64,000 bases of DNA from Vandammella animalimorsus (GTDB taxonomy: Bacteria > Pseudomonadota > Gammaproteobacteria > Burkholderiales > Burkholderiaceae_C). The notes under the pieces were generated by a model. That model ran no database searches. It worked only from the letters and a program-made list of their open reading frames with translations, and had not been told where the DNA came from. The stretch spans positions 1-64,000 of the forward strand of contig NZ_NSJB01000010.1 of the NCBI RefSeq assembly GCF_002285265.1, read 5' to 3'. Positions within the stretch are counted from its first letter, which is position 1. Each line of letters starts with the position of its first letter. A program made the translations under genes and the position numbers. Shown in pieces: positions 48,422 through 57,765 of this stretch.

Positions 48422-48919
48422 ATGAAGCAAAAACCTTTTGAGGCCAAAGACGTGCCCGGATTCGGCACCGTGATCCAGGGGCTGTTCAATGCCTTGGCCT
48501 ACAACACCCAGATCGAGGACATCGCCGGGCGACAGCCTGAGGTCAGGCTGATTCTCGAAATTGAAGACAGGCGCAAGCAAAAAACCGGTTTTCGCTCGAG
48601 GGCCTGCTGTGCCATCGCGCAGATCAGCGAGCACCCCGCGACATCGTCTTACTTCGCCAAGGATTTCATGCAGGAGATCCTCTGGCTCGATGACGTTTTG
48701 TCATTGAGGGCTTCGCCTGTGTCCATCAAGGCGGTGCAACTCAAAAATCTCTTCACAATCCACCACAACTGGAGTGTCTTCAACATCATTCGCATCTTTC
48801 ATCACTTCCATCCGGCCAAGGTGCAACAGGCAACGTTGGAGGACTATCGCAGGGCCGATGATGAAGCCAGGGCGTGGTTCGACACTCCGTATCTGGGTTT
48901 GTGCAACGATTTCGAGTAG
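48422..48919 (+). CDS. Unknown 165-residue protein between array and cas2
   Basis: Starts MKQKPFEAKDVPGFGTVIQG (GGGAG upstream of ATG 48422); a Met 12 codons earlier is possible but lies close to the last repeat. Predicted mostly helical, with no signal peptide or membrane segment. Features include two Cys (RACCAI), a His-rich stretch IFHHFHP and C-terminal CNDFE. Not recognised as any Cas family. Its position between the array and the adaptation genes, on the same strand, suggests a link to adaptation or regulation. Confidence 0.7.
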   Translation: MKQKPFEAKDVPGFGTVIQGLFNALAYNTQIEDIAGRQPEVRLILEIEDRRKQKTGFRSRACCAIAQISEHPATSSYFAKDFMQEILWLDDVLSLRASPVSIKAVQLKNLFTIHHNWSVFNIIRIFHHFHPAKVQQATLEDYRRADDEARAWFDTPYLGLCNDFE

Positions 48920-49027
48920 CTGAAATGAATGCCCGTCTTGCCATGAAATTCCTCGAGGCAAAGCCGTTGCGGCGCTTGCAGGCGCCGTGCCTGCCCTGGG
49001 GGGCCATGCCATGAAAGGAGCTCTGCG

Positions 49028-49306
49028 ATGGCCCGCACGCTGTATCTGGTTGCCTACGACATCGCCTGCGATCGCACGCGGCTGCGCATCCAGCGCTATC
49101 TCAAGAGTTTTCGTGTGGCCGGGCAGAAGTCGGTGCCGGAGATCTGGGTCACGCCGGCGGAACTGCGCGCCATTTGCGCCGATTTGCAGCGCTGGATGGA
49201 TGCGGCTTCAGACCGCATCCTGCTCATTGCGCTCGATCCGCGCCTGCCGCCGCATTGCCTGGGGCAGGCCAGCAGTTTCCGCGCTGGCTATTTCGCCATC
49301 GTCTGA
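49028..49306 (+). CDS. cas2: Cas2, first copy
   Basis: 92 residues. LYLVAYDIACDRTRLRIQRY is the Cas2 N-terminus with Asp at position 11 in the YDI motif, and KSVPEIWVTPAEL corresponds to the usual 'SVFE' strand. AAAGGAG lies before the ATG. It partners Cas1 in spacer integration. It is clearly different in sequence from the Cas2 encoded after cas1. Confidence 0.85.
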   Translation: MARTLYLVAYDIACDRTRLRIQRYLKSFRVAGQKSVPEIWVTPAELRAICADLQRWMDAASDRILLIALDPRLPPHCLGQASSFRAGYFAIV

Positions 49307-49381
49307 TGCCGCCGGCCGGTGGCGCAGCGGCCCTGCCGGGGCCCTGCGCTGCTGCCTGCCTGAATGTCTGGTTGTTGCAGC

Positions 49382-50386
49382 ATGAGCAGTCTGTTCGTCG
49401 ATCGCCGCAATGTGCATCTGGAGCTGGATGCCGGCGCGCTGGTGTTCCGCGAGAACGGCCAGCGCGTGGGCACGGTGCCGCTGGCGCCGATCCGCCGGGT
49501 TTTTTTGCGCGGCAGCGTGACGCTGGAGGCCTCGCTGCTGGGCAAGCTGGGGGAACGGGGCGTGGGGGTTGTGGTGCTTTCGGGTCGGCTGGCGCGCCCC
49601 AGTCTGTTGCTGAGCTTGCCGCACCACGATGCCAGCCGCCGTGTGCAACAAACCCGCATGAGCCTGGACGAGGGCTTTTGCCTGCAGGTGGCACGCCAGT
49701 TGCTCGATGGCAAGCTCACGCGCCAGCACGATTGGCTCGATCAGTTGCGCAGCACCTACCCCAGGGCCCGATATGCGCTGACGCGCGCCATGCGGCAATT
49801 GCAGGCGCAGCGATCGCAACTGGCGCAGGCCCGGCAACTGGAAAGCCTGCGCGGCATGGAGGGTGCTGCGGCCCAGGCGTATTTCGCGGGGCTGCGCGAG
49901 GTCGTCCCGGCCAGTTTCGCTTTCCACGAGCGCAACCGCCGCCCTCCTCGCGATCCGTTCAATGTGCTGCTGTCGCTCACCTACACCATGGCGCATGCCG
50001 AGGTGGCCATGGCCTTGCATGGCGCTGGGCTGGATCCCTGCATCGGCTTTTACCACCAGCCCAGCTGGGGGCGGGAGTCACTGGCCAGCGATGTGCTCGA
50101 GCCCATTCGCCCGCTGGCCGATCGGCTGTGCCTGCATTTGTGCGCCAGCCAGACGCTGACGCCAGCGCATTTCAGTCAGGCCGAGGGCGCCTGCCTGCTG
50201 GGCAAGGCTGGGCGCGTGCGCTATTACGAGGCCTATGAAGCACAGGCGGCGCCACTGCGCAGCGCCATTGCGCAGCAAGTGGCCTGGCTGCAGGATGTGC
50301 TGCAGACCGATCAACAGCCTGCCACCGCCGGGCAGGCCGTTTTGCCTGCGGCGCCCCAGGATCAGTGCCAGGAACCCTGTGAGTGA
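49382..50386 (+). CDS. cas1: CRISPR integrase Cas1
   Basis: 334 residues. The metal-binding residues are Glu160 in RGMEGAAAQAYF, His225 in GFYHQPSWGR, and Asp237/Glu240 in ASDVLEPIRPLAD. The N-terminal beta domain (SSLFVDRRNVHLELDAGALV region) precedes the helical catalytic domain. The MSSLFVD start was preferred to one six residues upstream by family N-terminus. It lies between two cas2 genes, with only 6 bases to the second. Confidence 0.95.
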   Translation: MSSLFVDRRNVHLELDAGALVFRENGQRVGTVPLAPIRRVFLRGSVTLEASLLGKLGERGVGVVVLSGRLARPSLLLSLPHHDASRRVQQTRMSLDEGFCLQVARQLLDGKLTRQHDWLDQLRSTYPRARYALTRAMRQLQAQRSQLAQARQLESLRGMEGAAAQAYFAGLREVVPASFAFHERNRRPPRDPFNVLLSLTYTMAHAEVAMALHGAGLDPCIGFYHQPSWGRESLASDVLEPIRPLADRLCLHLCASQTLTPAHFSQAEGACLLGKAGRVRYYEAYEAQAAPLRSAIAQQVAWLQDVLQTDQQPATAGQAVLPAAPQDQCQEPCE

Positions 50387-50392
50387 TCGCCA

Positions 50393-50710
50393 ATGCCACG
50401 CCATTACGTGATTTGCTACGACATTGGCGACCACCGGCGCCTGGCGCGGGTGCATCGCACGCTGGCAGCCCAGGCCATGGCGCTGCAGTATTCGGTCTTC
50501 CTGTTCCAGGGCAGTGCCACGGCGCTGCAGGATTGCCTGCAGCAGCTGGAGGGGCTGCTCGATCTCTCACAAGACGATGTGCGCGCCTACCCGCTACCAG
50601 CCCGTGGGATGCGATTGTTGCTGGGCAGGCGGCTGTTGCCCGAAGGGGTGCACTGGAGCGGCCTGCCTGCACTGGATGGCATGCCACAGGCAGGCCAGCC
50701 CGATGGATGA
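50393..50710 (+). CDS. cas2: Cas2, second copy
   Basis: 105 residues. HYVICYDIGDHRRLARVHRT and MALQYSVFLFQGSATALQD are standard Cas2 features (YDI, SVF), so this copy is closer to canonical Cas2 than the copy at 49028. The C-terminal ~30 residues (HWSGLPALDGMPQAGQPDG) are an extension. It ends the island; the next gene is convergent with a 9-base gap. Confidence 0.88.
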   Translation: MPRHYVICYDIGDHRRLARVHRTLAAQAMALQYSVFLFQGSATALQDCLQQLEGLLDLSQDDVRAYPLPARGMRLLLGRRLLPEGVHWSGLPALDGMPQAGQPDG

Positions 50711-50719
50711 CGGCCGGTC

Positions 50720-51427
50720 TCAATCGCCGTCCTGCAGGTCGTCGATCACCAGTTCCGTGGGCAGCGGGTCGGAGCGGCGCGGGTAGCGCTTGATGGCGGC
50801 GCGGTAGACCTCCAGTACCTGCTCGCGGCAGGTCATGGTCACGCCCAGGTCCTTGACCTTGCCGTCCTTGAGGCCGTAGCACCAGCCGTGCACGGCCACT
50901 TGCTGGCCGCGCGCCCAGGCGTCCTGCAGCACGGTGCTGGTGGCGATGTGGCCGACCTGCTCGATGACGTTCATCTCGCACAGCGCGTCTTCCTGCTCGT
51001 GGCGGCACAGGTGCATGAGGCGGCCGCGGTGGCGCATTTTCACGTCGTGCACGTGGCGCAGCCAGTTGTCGGCCAGGCCCACGCGCGTGCCGTGCAGCGC
51101 GGCCAGCACGCCGCCGCAGCCGTAGTGGCCCACGACCATGATGTGCTCGACCTTGAGGAAATCGACCGCGTACTGGATGACCGAGAGCGCGTTCAGATCG
51201 GAGTGCACGACGACGTTGGCCACATTACGGTGCACGAAGACTTCGCCCGGCGCCAGCGCCACGACCTGGTTGGCCGGCACGCGGCTGTCGGAGCAGCCGA
51301 TCCACAGATATTTGGGCGTTTGCTGGTGCGCCAGGTTCTCGAAGAAGCCGGGCCTGTCGCGCGCCACCTGTTCGGCCCAGGCGTGGTTGGCGTCGATGAG
51401 GTGTTGGAGGCTGTTGGGTTCAGTCAT
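50720..51427 (-). CDS. can: Beta-class carbonic anhydrase
   Basis: 235 residues. Zinc ligands are visible in IGCSDSRVPANQV (Cys, about residue 45; Asp-Arg dyad) and VVGHYGCGGV (His and Cys, about 101–104). It interconverts CO2 and bicarbonate in the cytoplasm, supplying bicarbonate to carboxylases such as the fatty-acid-synthesis acetyl-CoA carboxylase. The MTEPNS start was chosen because upstream in-frame sequence lacks family similarity. It borders the CRISPR island on the right. Confidence 0.95.
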   Translation of the reverse strand: MTEPNSLQHLIDANHAWAEQVARDRPGFFENLAHQQTPKYLWIGCSDSRVPANQVVALAPGEVFVHRNVANVVVHSDLNALSVIQYAVDFLKVEHIMVVGHYGCGGVLAALHGTRVGLADNWLRHVHDVKMRHRGRLMHLCRHEQEDALCEMNVIEQVGHIATSTVLQDAWARGQQVAVHGWCYGLKDGKVKDLGVTMTCREQVLEVYRAAIKRYPRRSDPLPTELVIDDLQDGD

Positions 51428-51659
51428 GGGGGATGTGCCAGGGCCTGTTTTCGGGGCGCTGGCGTGGGCAGGTTCCAAAGCCCCGCAAGTTAGCACGAAC
51501 TGGGCGCGCTGCCGGCCTGCGATGGCTGTCTGGCCCACAGAGGTGGCCGAGCGCAGGGCCAATGCCAACGCGAAACCATGCGGCGCGCTACCATGCTCGT
51601 GCATGCGCCGCCGCATCAGGCCAGGCCATGCGCCCCTTCCCTCGATGAAAGCACCCTTT

Positions 51660-52205
51660 ATGTCCGCCCCCACGATTTACGAAGCCCTGCGCGAAAGCCA
51701 CGACATCCAGCGCCAGTGGTGCACCCGCCTCACACGCACCCGCGCCACCAACCCGCAGGGCCGGCGCGATGCCTTTCTGATGCTCAAGCTGGAATTGGCC
51801 GCCCACGCGGCCGCCGAGGAGCGTTTTCTGTATTCGCCCATGATGATGGACGACATGGGCCTGGACAGCGCGCGCCACGCCCTGGCCGAGCATCACGAGC
51901 TGGACGAGCTGGTGGCCGAGCTGGGCGCGCTGGCGCCCGAAGGCCAGGCCTGGGGAGAAAAAGCCAAGGCGCTGGCGCACGAGGTGCGGCACCACCTCAA
52001 AGAAGAGGAGCGCGGTTTTTTCCAGGTCAGCGGCAAGATCCTGACCGAGGCGCAAAAAACCCGCCTGGGCTCGCAATACCTGCGCGACTACGCGCGCATG
52101 AAGCGCAAGTACGCGGCCGATTGGGGCTATGCCGCCGAGCGCGCCGGGCAAACCGACACCCCCGCCGTGCGGCGCGCCACCGGCCATACCGGACGCTCAC
52201 GCTAA
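51660..52205 (+). CDS. Hemerythrin HHE-domain protein
   Basis: 181 residues. His and Glu residues of a diiron hemerythrin-like bundle are visible: RESHDIQR (about residue 14), LAAHAAAEERFLY (about 50), LAEHHELDEL (about 78) and RHHLKEEERGFF (about 112). It may sense oxygen/NO or protect iron. The last ~30 residues are disordered-looking. A Met five codons upstream is an alternative start. Confidence 0.85.
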   Translation: MSAPTIYEALRESHDIQRQWCTRLTRTRATNPQGRRDAFLMLKLELAAHAAAEERFLYSPMMMDDMGLDSARHALAEHHELDELVAELGALAPEGQAWGEKAKALAHEVRHHLKEEERGFFQVSGKILTEAQKTRLGSQYLRDYARMKRKYAADWGYAAERAGQTDTPAVRRATGHTGRSR

Positions 52206-52279
52206 AACGAGGGCAGCCCCGGCCCGGTTTTTGCGCCCCGCCATGGGGCGTGGGCCGGCATCGGGCGGGGCTGGCTGGC

Positions 52280-53461
52280 TTACATCGTCTCGGCAAACAG
52301 CTCGCGGCCGATGAGCATGCGGCGGATTTCGCTGGTGCCCGCGCCGATTTCGTAGAGCTTGGCGTCGCGCCACAGGCGGCCCAGCGGGTATTCGTTGATG
52401 TAGCCGTTGCCGCCAAAGAGCTGGATGCCGTCGCCGGCCATTTTGGTGGCCTGCTCGGCGCACCAGAGAATGACGCTGGCGCAGTCCTTGCGCACCTGGC
52501 GCACGTGCTCGGTGCCCAGCACATCCAGATTCTTGCCGATGGTGTAGAGAAAGGCCCGGCCCGCTTGCAGCACGGTGTACATGTCGGCCACCTTGCCCTG
52601 CACGAGCTGGAATTCGCCAATGCTCTGGCCGAATTGCTTGCGGTCGTGGATGTAGGGCACGACGTTGTCCATCACGGCCTGCATGATGCCGATGGGGCCG
52701 GCGGCGAGCACGGCACGCTCGTAGTCCAGGCCGCTCATCAGCACCTTGGCGCCGCCGTTGAGGCTGCCCAGGATGTTGGCGGCGGGCACTTCCACGTTGT
52801 CGAACACCATCTCGCCAGTGTGGCTGCCGCGCATGCCCAGCTTGTCGAGCTTTTGCGCGGTGCCAAAGCCTTTCATGCCTTTTTCGACGATGAAGGCGGT
52901 GATGCCGCGCGCGCCCAGCTCGGGCTCGGTCTTGGCGTAAACGACCATGGTGTCGGCGTCGGGGCCGTTGGTGATCCACATCTTGCTGCCGTTGAGCAGG
53001 TAGTAGCCGCCCTTGTCCTCGGCCTTGAGCTTCATGCTCACCACGTCAGACCCTGCGCCCGGCTCGCTCATGGCCAGCGCGCCCACGTGCTCGCCGGAGA
53101 TCAGCTTGGGCAGGTATTTTTTCTTCTGCTCCTCGTTGCCATTGCGCTTGATCTGGTTCACGCACAGGTTGGAGTGCGCGCCGTACGAGAGGCCCACGCT
53201 GGCGCTGGCGCGGCTGATTTCCTCCATGGCGATCATGTGCGCCAGGTAGCCCATGTCGGCACCGCCGTAGGCCTCGGGCACGGTGATGCCTAGCACGCCC
53301 AGCTCGCCCATCTTGGGCCACAGGTCCATGGGGAACTGGTCGCTCTTGTCGATCTCAGCCGCGCGCGGGGCGATCTGGTCTTGCGCAAAGCTGCGTACGG
53401 CGTCGCGCAGCGCGTCGATGTCTTCGCCAAGCTGGTAGTTCAGGCCGGGCAGGTTGCTCAT
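52280..53461 (-). CDS. liuA: Isovaleryl-CoA dehydrogenase
   Basis: 393 residues, an acyl-CoA dehydrogenase of leucine catabolism. [52 protein letters not shown] and [20 protein letters not shown] (each a known segment) identify the family. The catalytic Glu is expected at [10 protein letters not shown] (about residue 253), where isovaleryl-CoA dehydrogenases carry it rather than near 376; this supports the specific name. The other liu genes are not adjacent, so leuA-type operon context is missing. Confidence 0.92.
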   Translation of the reverse strand: MSNLPGLNYQLGEDIDALRDAVRSFAQDQIAPRAAEIDKSDQFPMDLWPKMGELGVLGITVPEAYGGADMGYLAHMIAMEEISRASASVGLSYGAHSNLCVNQIKRNGNEEQKKKYLPKLISGEHVGALAMSEPGAGSDVVSMKLKAEDKGGYYLLNGSKMWITNGPDADTMVVYAKTEPELGARGITAFIVEKGMKGFGTAQKLDKLGMRGSHTGEMVFDNVEVPAANILGSLNGGAKVLMSGLDYERAVLAAGPIGIMQAVMDNVVPYIHDRKQFGQSIGEFQLVQGKVADMYTVLQAGRAFLYTIGKNLDVLGTEHVRQVRKDCASVILWCAEQATKMAGDGIQLFGGNGYINEYPLGRLWRDAKLYEIGAGTSEIRRMLIGRELFAETM

Positions 53462-53729
53462 GGGGATGTCTCCTTCAGGGGTGTGTTGGACAAAAACGGC
53501 CGTGCAACGGGCAAGACTGCGCTGCGCGCAGGCAGCGCGCATTGTGCCCGCTGCACATGGGCATGGGGATTTTGCCCTGCCATGCTTGGCACGAAACGCA
53601 ACCCCGTTTGCAGGCTTGGGCGCTGCCCCTAGGAGAAGGTCTGCGCCACCAATAGCCCTGTGCACCAATGGCCTGGCCTGGCGCATCGCGCACAATGCAC
53701 GGCTTTGCCTGACCACAGCCAATCTGCCC

Positions 53730-54812
53730 ATGTCCTTCTTGTCACCGCCCTTGCCCGCCGCCCGCTGGCTGTGCGCGCTGGCCCTGGCCCTGCCCGGGGC
53801 CGTGCTTGCGCCGCAGGCTGCGGCCGCGCCCGATGCCACTACCGATGCCGCCGCCAATGCCGTTGCCGACGCCCCGCCGCCGCTGGCCCAGGCGGCAACC
53901 CCTGCCGCGCCTGCGCGCTGCCGCAATGCCGGGCTGGATGTGGTGGTGCTGGGCTCGGGCGGGCCGGAGCTGGGCGACCGGCGCGCCTCCAGCAGCTATT
54001 TGCTGCGCGAGAATGGCCAGGCGCGCTTTCTGATCGACCTGGGGCCGGGCGCGGCGCTGAATTTCGAGCGCGCCCAGGGCCGCATCGAGGATGTGCAGGC
54101 GCTGCTGTTCACGCATTTGCACGTGGACCACGTCGGCGATCTGCCGGCGCTGATGAAGGCGGCCTTTTTCAGCCGGCGCAGCCAGGATTTGCCGCTGTAC
54201 GGGCCCACGGGCAGCGAGCTTTTCCCGACCACGCCGCTGTTCGTGCAGCGCCAGTTCGGCCCGCAGGGCGTCTACCCTTATCTGGCCGATTACCTCAACG
54301 GCGATGAATCCTTCACGCTCAAGCCCGTGGCCGTGGCCGCCGATCGGGCCCAGCCCGTGCCGTTTCGCACCGAGCTGGCCGGCTTTGCGCTCACGGCCAT
54401 GCCCGTCGAGCATGGGCTGGTGCCGGCGCTGGCCTGGCGCATCGAAAAGGATGGCTGCGCGCTGGTGGTCTCCGGCGATACCAGCAACCGCGGCCGCACG
54501 CTCGATGCGCTGGCCCAGGGCGCGGATGTGTTCATCGCGCACAACGCCATCCCCGAGGACAGCGAGGACCGCATTGCCCGGCTGCTGCACATGCCGCCTT
54601 CGGAGATCGGCCGCATCGCCGCCCAGGCCGGCAGCCGCAGCCTGGTGCTGTCGCACTTCATGCGCCGCACCGAGGGCGTGCAGCAGGCCACGGCCCAGGC
54701 CATCGCCCGGCACTACGGCGGCCCGCTGGCCTTCGCGCAGGACTGCGACATCTACGCGCTGCACAGCGGCGCCAAAACCGGCCAGTGCTCGGCCAGCGCC
54801 GACGGGCGATGA
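53730..54812 (+). CDS. Exported metallo-beta-lactamase-fold hydrolase
   Basis: 360 residues. The signal peptide is about residues 10–33 (ending AAAAP), followed by an Ala-rich linker. The zinc motif is [15 protein letters not shown] (HxHxDH, about residues 130–135), then [22 protein letters not shown] and VLSHFMRR. The pattern fits the ribonuclease-Z-like/arylsulfatase-like subgroup, but an exported protein is unlikely to be a tRNase. Substrate unknown. Confidence 0.85.
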   Translation: MSFLSPPLPAARWLCALALALPGAVLAPQAAAAPDATTDAAANAVADAPPPLAQAATPAAPARCRNAGLDVVVLGSGGPELGDRRASSSYLLRENGQARFLIDLGPGAALNFERAQGRIEDVQALLFTHLHVDHVGDLPALMKAAFFSRRSQDLPLYGPTGSELFPTTPLFVQRQFGPQGVYPYLADYLNGDESFTLKPVAVAADRAQPVPFRTELAGFALTAMPVEHGLVPALAWRIEKDGCALVVSGDTSNRGRTLDALAQGADVFIAHNAIPEDSEDRIARLLHMPPSEIGRIAAQAGSRSLVLSHFMRRTEGVQQATAQAIARHYGGPLAFAQDCDIYALHSGAKTGQCSASADGR

Positions 54813-54822
54813 TGCACAAGGG

Positions 54823-56082
54823 CTATGCCTGCAATGGCCGGGCGCGCAATTGCAGCCGCAGCGTGTCGCCCAGCATGTGCATGCCGTGCCAGTGCAGGCG
54901 CGCAGCCTGCTCCAGGCGGCTCCAGGGCTGCGGCAGCGCCGCAATGGGGCGGCCGGCGCCGAGTAATTGCGGCGCCAGATAGACCAGCCATTCATCGACC
55001 AGCCCGGCCTGCAGCAGGCCGCCGTTGAGGCGCGCGCCGGCTTCGACGTGGATTTCGTTGACCGGCAGGCGGCCCAAATGGGCGATGAGCGCGGCCAGAT
55101 CCAGGCCTGGGCCGCCGCCCTGCTCCCCACTGCCGACCGCCTCCTGCCCATCCAGCGCCACGACCTGCGCGCCCCGGGCCTGCAGCGCCGCGCGCCGCTC
55201 CTGCCAAGCCTGCCAGGCCTGCCGTTGTGCAGCAGCCTGCGGCGGGCGGCCAAACACCAGCACCTGCCGCCCGGGCACCTGCCACAGCCGAGCCTGCAGC
55301 GGCGTGCGCAGCGCGCTGTCGGCAATGGCCAGATGGGGCTGGCGCGCGCTAGGCCAGTCGCGCACGTTCAGCAGCGGGTCGTCGGCCAGCACGGTGCCGA
55401 TGCCCGTCAGCACCACGCAGGCGCGCTGGCGCCAGGCCTGGCCGTCGCGGCGCGCCTGCGCGCTGGTGATCCACTGGCTCTGGCCATTGGGCAAGGCCGT
55501 CATGCCATCGAGCGAGGCCGCGGCCTTGGCGCGCACCCAGGGCCGGCCAGTGGCCATGCGCTGCAAAAAGCCGATGTTGATATCGCGCGCCTGCGCCTGG
55601 CCATCGCCCAGCTCCACGGCAATGCCGGCCGCGCGCAGGCGCGCCAGGCCCTGGCCGGCCACCTGCGGATTGGGGTCGGCCAGCGAGGCCACGACCCGCG
55701 CCACGCCGGCGGCCACCAGCGCATCGCAGCACGGCGGCGTGCGGCCATGGTGGGCACAGGGCTCGAGCGTGACGTAGACCTGCGCGCCGCGCACGCTGTG
55801 GCCACGCGCGGCGGCATCGCGCAGCGCCATGACCTCGGCATGCGGCCCGCCCACGGCCTGGGTGTGGCCCTGGCCGAGCAGCGTGCGGCCATCGGCGCTG
55901 ACGATGACGCAGCCCACGGCCGGGTTGGGGTTGGACAGGCCCACGGCCTGCCGCGCCAGCGCCAGGCTGCGCTGCATCCATTCGCTGGGCTGAGCGGCGG
56001 CGTGGCTGGCGGCATCGGTGGTGGCCAGATTGGCCAAGAGATCGGCGCTGTCAGAGGGCGCGGTGTGCGGCGTGGCCATCAT
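54823..56082 (-). CDS. ribD: Bifunctional riboflavin deaminase/reductase RibD
   Basis: 419 residues, longer than the usual ~365 because of an N-terminal extension and insertions. The deaminase domain has HAEVMALRDA and EPCAHHGRTPPCCDAL with the zinc His and two Cys. The reductase domain (about 180–415) has VRAKAAASLDGMTAL, TGIGTVLADDPLLNVR and EIHVEAGARLNGG. It catalyses the second and third steps of riboflavin synthesis. Two adjacent ATGs (56082, 56079) are possible starts. Confidence 0.93.
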   Translation of the reverse strand: MMATPHTAPSDSADLLANLATTDAASHAAAQPSEWMQRSLALARQAVGLSNPNPAVGCVIVSADGRTLLGQGHTQAVGGPHAEVMALRDAAARGHSVRGAQVYVTLEPCAHHGRTPPCCDALVAAGVARVVASLADPNPQVAGQGLARLRAAGIAVELGDGQAQARDINIGFLQRMATGRPWVRAKAAASLDGMTALPNGQSQWITSAQARRDGQAWRQRACVVLTGIGTVLADDPLLNVRDWPSARQPHLAIADSALRTPLQARLWQVPGRQVLVFGRPPQAAAQRQAWQAWQERRAALQARGAQVVALDGQEAVGSGEQGGGPGLDLAALIAHLGRLPVNEIHVEAGARLNGGLLQAGLVDEWLVYLAPQLLGAGRPIAALPQPWSRLEQAARLHWHGMHMLGDTLRLQLRARPLQA

Positions 56083-56089
56083 GGCGAGA

Positions 56090-57037
56090 TCAGAACTCCT
56101 CCTGGCGGCCCTGGATGCGTTCGAGCACGCCATTGAGCACCTCGATGGAGGCAAACGGGATGCGGATTTCGCCCGATTCCTGCACCTGGCCGTCTTTCTT
56201 CTTGGTGCGTTTCTTGATCTGGATGTCCACCTGCGCCATCAGCAGGTCGGAGAGGATTTCCTCCACCCGGCGCACGTCGCCGCTCTTGCGGTTGCTGGCT
56301 TTCCTGGCCGCTTCGGCGCCCTTGCCCTGGGCCAGGCGCTTGACCAGGGCCTCGGTCTCGCGCACGCTGAGCTTGCGCGCCACGATCTCGTGCCCGGCGG
56401 TGATTTGCTCGGCCTTGCCCAGCGCCAGCAGCGCGCGCGCATGGCCCATTTCGATGTCGCCGGCCATCAGCAGGGTTTGCACCGGCTCGGCCAGGTTCAG
56501 CAGGCGCAGCAGGTTGCTGGCAGCGCTGCGCGAGCGGCCCACGGCCTGGGCGGCCTGCTCGTGCGTCAGGCCGAATTCCTGCACCAGGCGCTGCAGGCCG
56601 CGCGCTTCTTCCAGCGGGTTCAGGTCCTCGCGCTGCATGTTCTCGATCAGCGCCATGGCAGCGGCGCTGCGGTCATCGACCTCGCGCACCAGCACCGGCA
56701 CCGAGGTCAGCCCGGCCAGCTGGCTGGCGCGGTAGCGGCGCTCGCCGGCGATGATTTCATAGCGCCCGGCGTGCTCGCCCTGCTGCAGCTTGCGCACCAG
56801 CAGCGGCTGCATCACGCCCTGCTTCTTGATGCTTTCGGCCAGCTCGTAGAGCGCGCCCTCGTCCATGTGCGTGCGCGGCTGGTACTGGCCGGGCACCAGC
56901 GCGTCGATGTCCAGCTCGCGCGGCGCGCCATGGGCCTGGGCAAAGGCCGATTCATCGGCCCCCACATCGCTGACCTGCGGGCCCAACAAGGCCCCCAGGC
57001 CGCGACCCAGCCCCTTGGCTGCTTTCTTGCTCGTCAT
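56090..57037 (-). CDS. parB: Chromosome-partitioning CTPase ParB
   Basis: 315 residues. The CTP-binding N-domain shows QYQPRTHMDEGAL, then MQPLLVRKL, AGERRYRASQLAG and IENMQREDLNPLEEA. The central helix-turn-helix is LTHEQAAQAVGRSRSAASN (about residue 160). The C-terminal dimerisation domain ends the protein. It binds the three nearby parS sites (58920, 59875, 61654) and works with ParA to segregate the origin. The MTSKKAAKGLGRGLGAL start is the canonical ParB N-terminus. Confidence 0.97.
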   Translation of the reverse strand: MTSKKAAKGLGRGLGALLGPQVSDVGADESAFAQAHGAPRELDIDALVPGQYQPRTHMDEGALYELAESIKKQGVMQPLLVRKLQQGEHAGRYEIIAGERRYRASQLAGLTSVPVLVREVDDRSAAAMALIENMQREDLNPLEEARGLQRLVQEFGLTHEQAAQAVGRSRSAASNLLRLLNLAEPVQTLLMAGDIEMGHARALLALGKAEQITAGHEIVARKLSVRETEALVKRLAQGKGAEAARKASNRKSGDVRRVEEILSDLLMAQVDIQIKKRTKKKDGQVQESGEIRIPFASIEVLNGVLERIQGRQEEF

Positions 57038-57144
57038 TGTTTGCACTCCTCGAAAAATCGCTGAAATTCTCTGCTTCCGGCCGCAGGGCCAGGCCCCGGG
57101 CGCTCGCCCAAGGGCGATGGAAGGCCCCGGCGCGCCGGCCGGCG

Positions 57145-57765
57145 TCAATCCGTGGGCCGATGCGCCCCTTGCCCCGGCAGGGCCGCAGCCACGCTGGCCA
57201 GCAGTTCCTGCAAGGCCAGCCGCAGCGGGCCAAGCTGGGCTGCTGGCTGCTGCGCCCCCTGCCCTTCGCCATGCTCTTCGTCCAGCCAGCGCAGGCTGCT
57301 GCCCCAGTGCGCGGCCATTTGCTGCATGCGCTGCAGCGGCGCGCCCGCCATGGGCCGGGGCAGCAGCAATTGGCTGACAAAGGGCAAGCGCGTGCGCGCC
57401 ATGGGTTGCCAGCTGGGCAACTGGTGCTGGTATTGCTCGGTCTCGACATCCAGCGGCGCCAGCAGCAGCGCCGCCAGCACGCGCCGGGCATGGCGGCTGT
57501 GCTGGGCCCAGCGCGCCACCAATTGGCAGCCCAGGCCCTCGGCCAGCAGCGCCACGGGCCGCTGGCTGTGCAGCACGGCCTGCTCCAGCTGGATTTGCCA
57601 GTCGCCGCTGCGCGGGCGCTGCCAGTCGTGCTGCGCCACACAGGGGTCGCCATAGACGGCGTGCCAGCGCGGCAGCAGCCCGGCGGGCTGCTGGGCAGCG
57701 CCAATGCCTGCGCCCTGGTGCGCGGGCAGCAGCAACAGCTGCACGGCCGGCGCTGGGGCACTCAT
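57145..57765 (-). CDS. RBBP9/YdeN-like alpha/beta hydrolase homologue, catalytic triad lost
   Basis: 206 residues between parA and parB. The fold is recognised from RWHAVYGDPCVAQHDWQRP and from LLAEGLGCQLVARW, which corresponds to the nucleophile elbow normally written HSLGC. Here the Ser is replaced by Gly and the preceding His by Glu. The usual acid (SRDDP) and histidine (GHINA) motifs read LLPRPMAG and EEHGEGQG, so all three catalytic positions seem lost. Its ATG overlaps the parA stop (ATGA). Likely a pseudoenzyme kept for a structural or regulatory role. Confidence 0.75.
   Translation of the reverse strand: MSAPAPAVQLLLLPAHQGAGIGAAQQPAGLLPRWHAVYGDPCVAQHDWQRPRSGDWQIQLEQAVLHSQRPVALLAEGLGCQLVARWAQHSRHARRVLAALLLAPLDVETEQYQHQLPSWQPMARTRLPFVSQLLLPRPMAGAPLQRMQQMAAHWGSSLRWLDEEHGEGQGAQQPAAQLGPLRLALQELLASVAAALPGQGAHRPTD

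Noticed and set aside
44278-48489. Many open frames on both strands across the array, with repeating LIPLISGWSRD or ETTLISKGLR peptides
   Set aside because: They are translations of the CRISPR repeat and spacers; lengths follow the array period and no ribosome sites fit.
48925-49014. 29-codon open frame between the unknown protein and the first cas2
   Set aside because: No ribosome site of note, and its end overlaps the cas2 ribosome-binding region; insufficient evidence.
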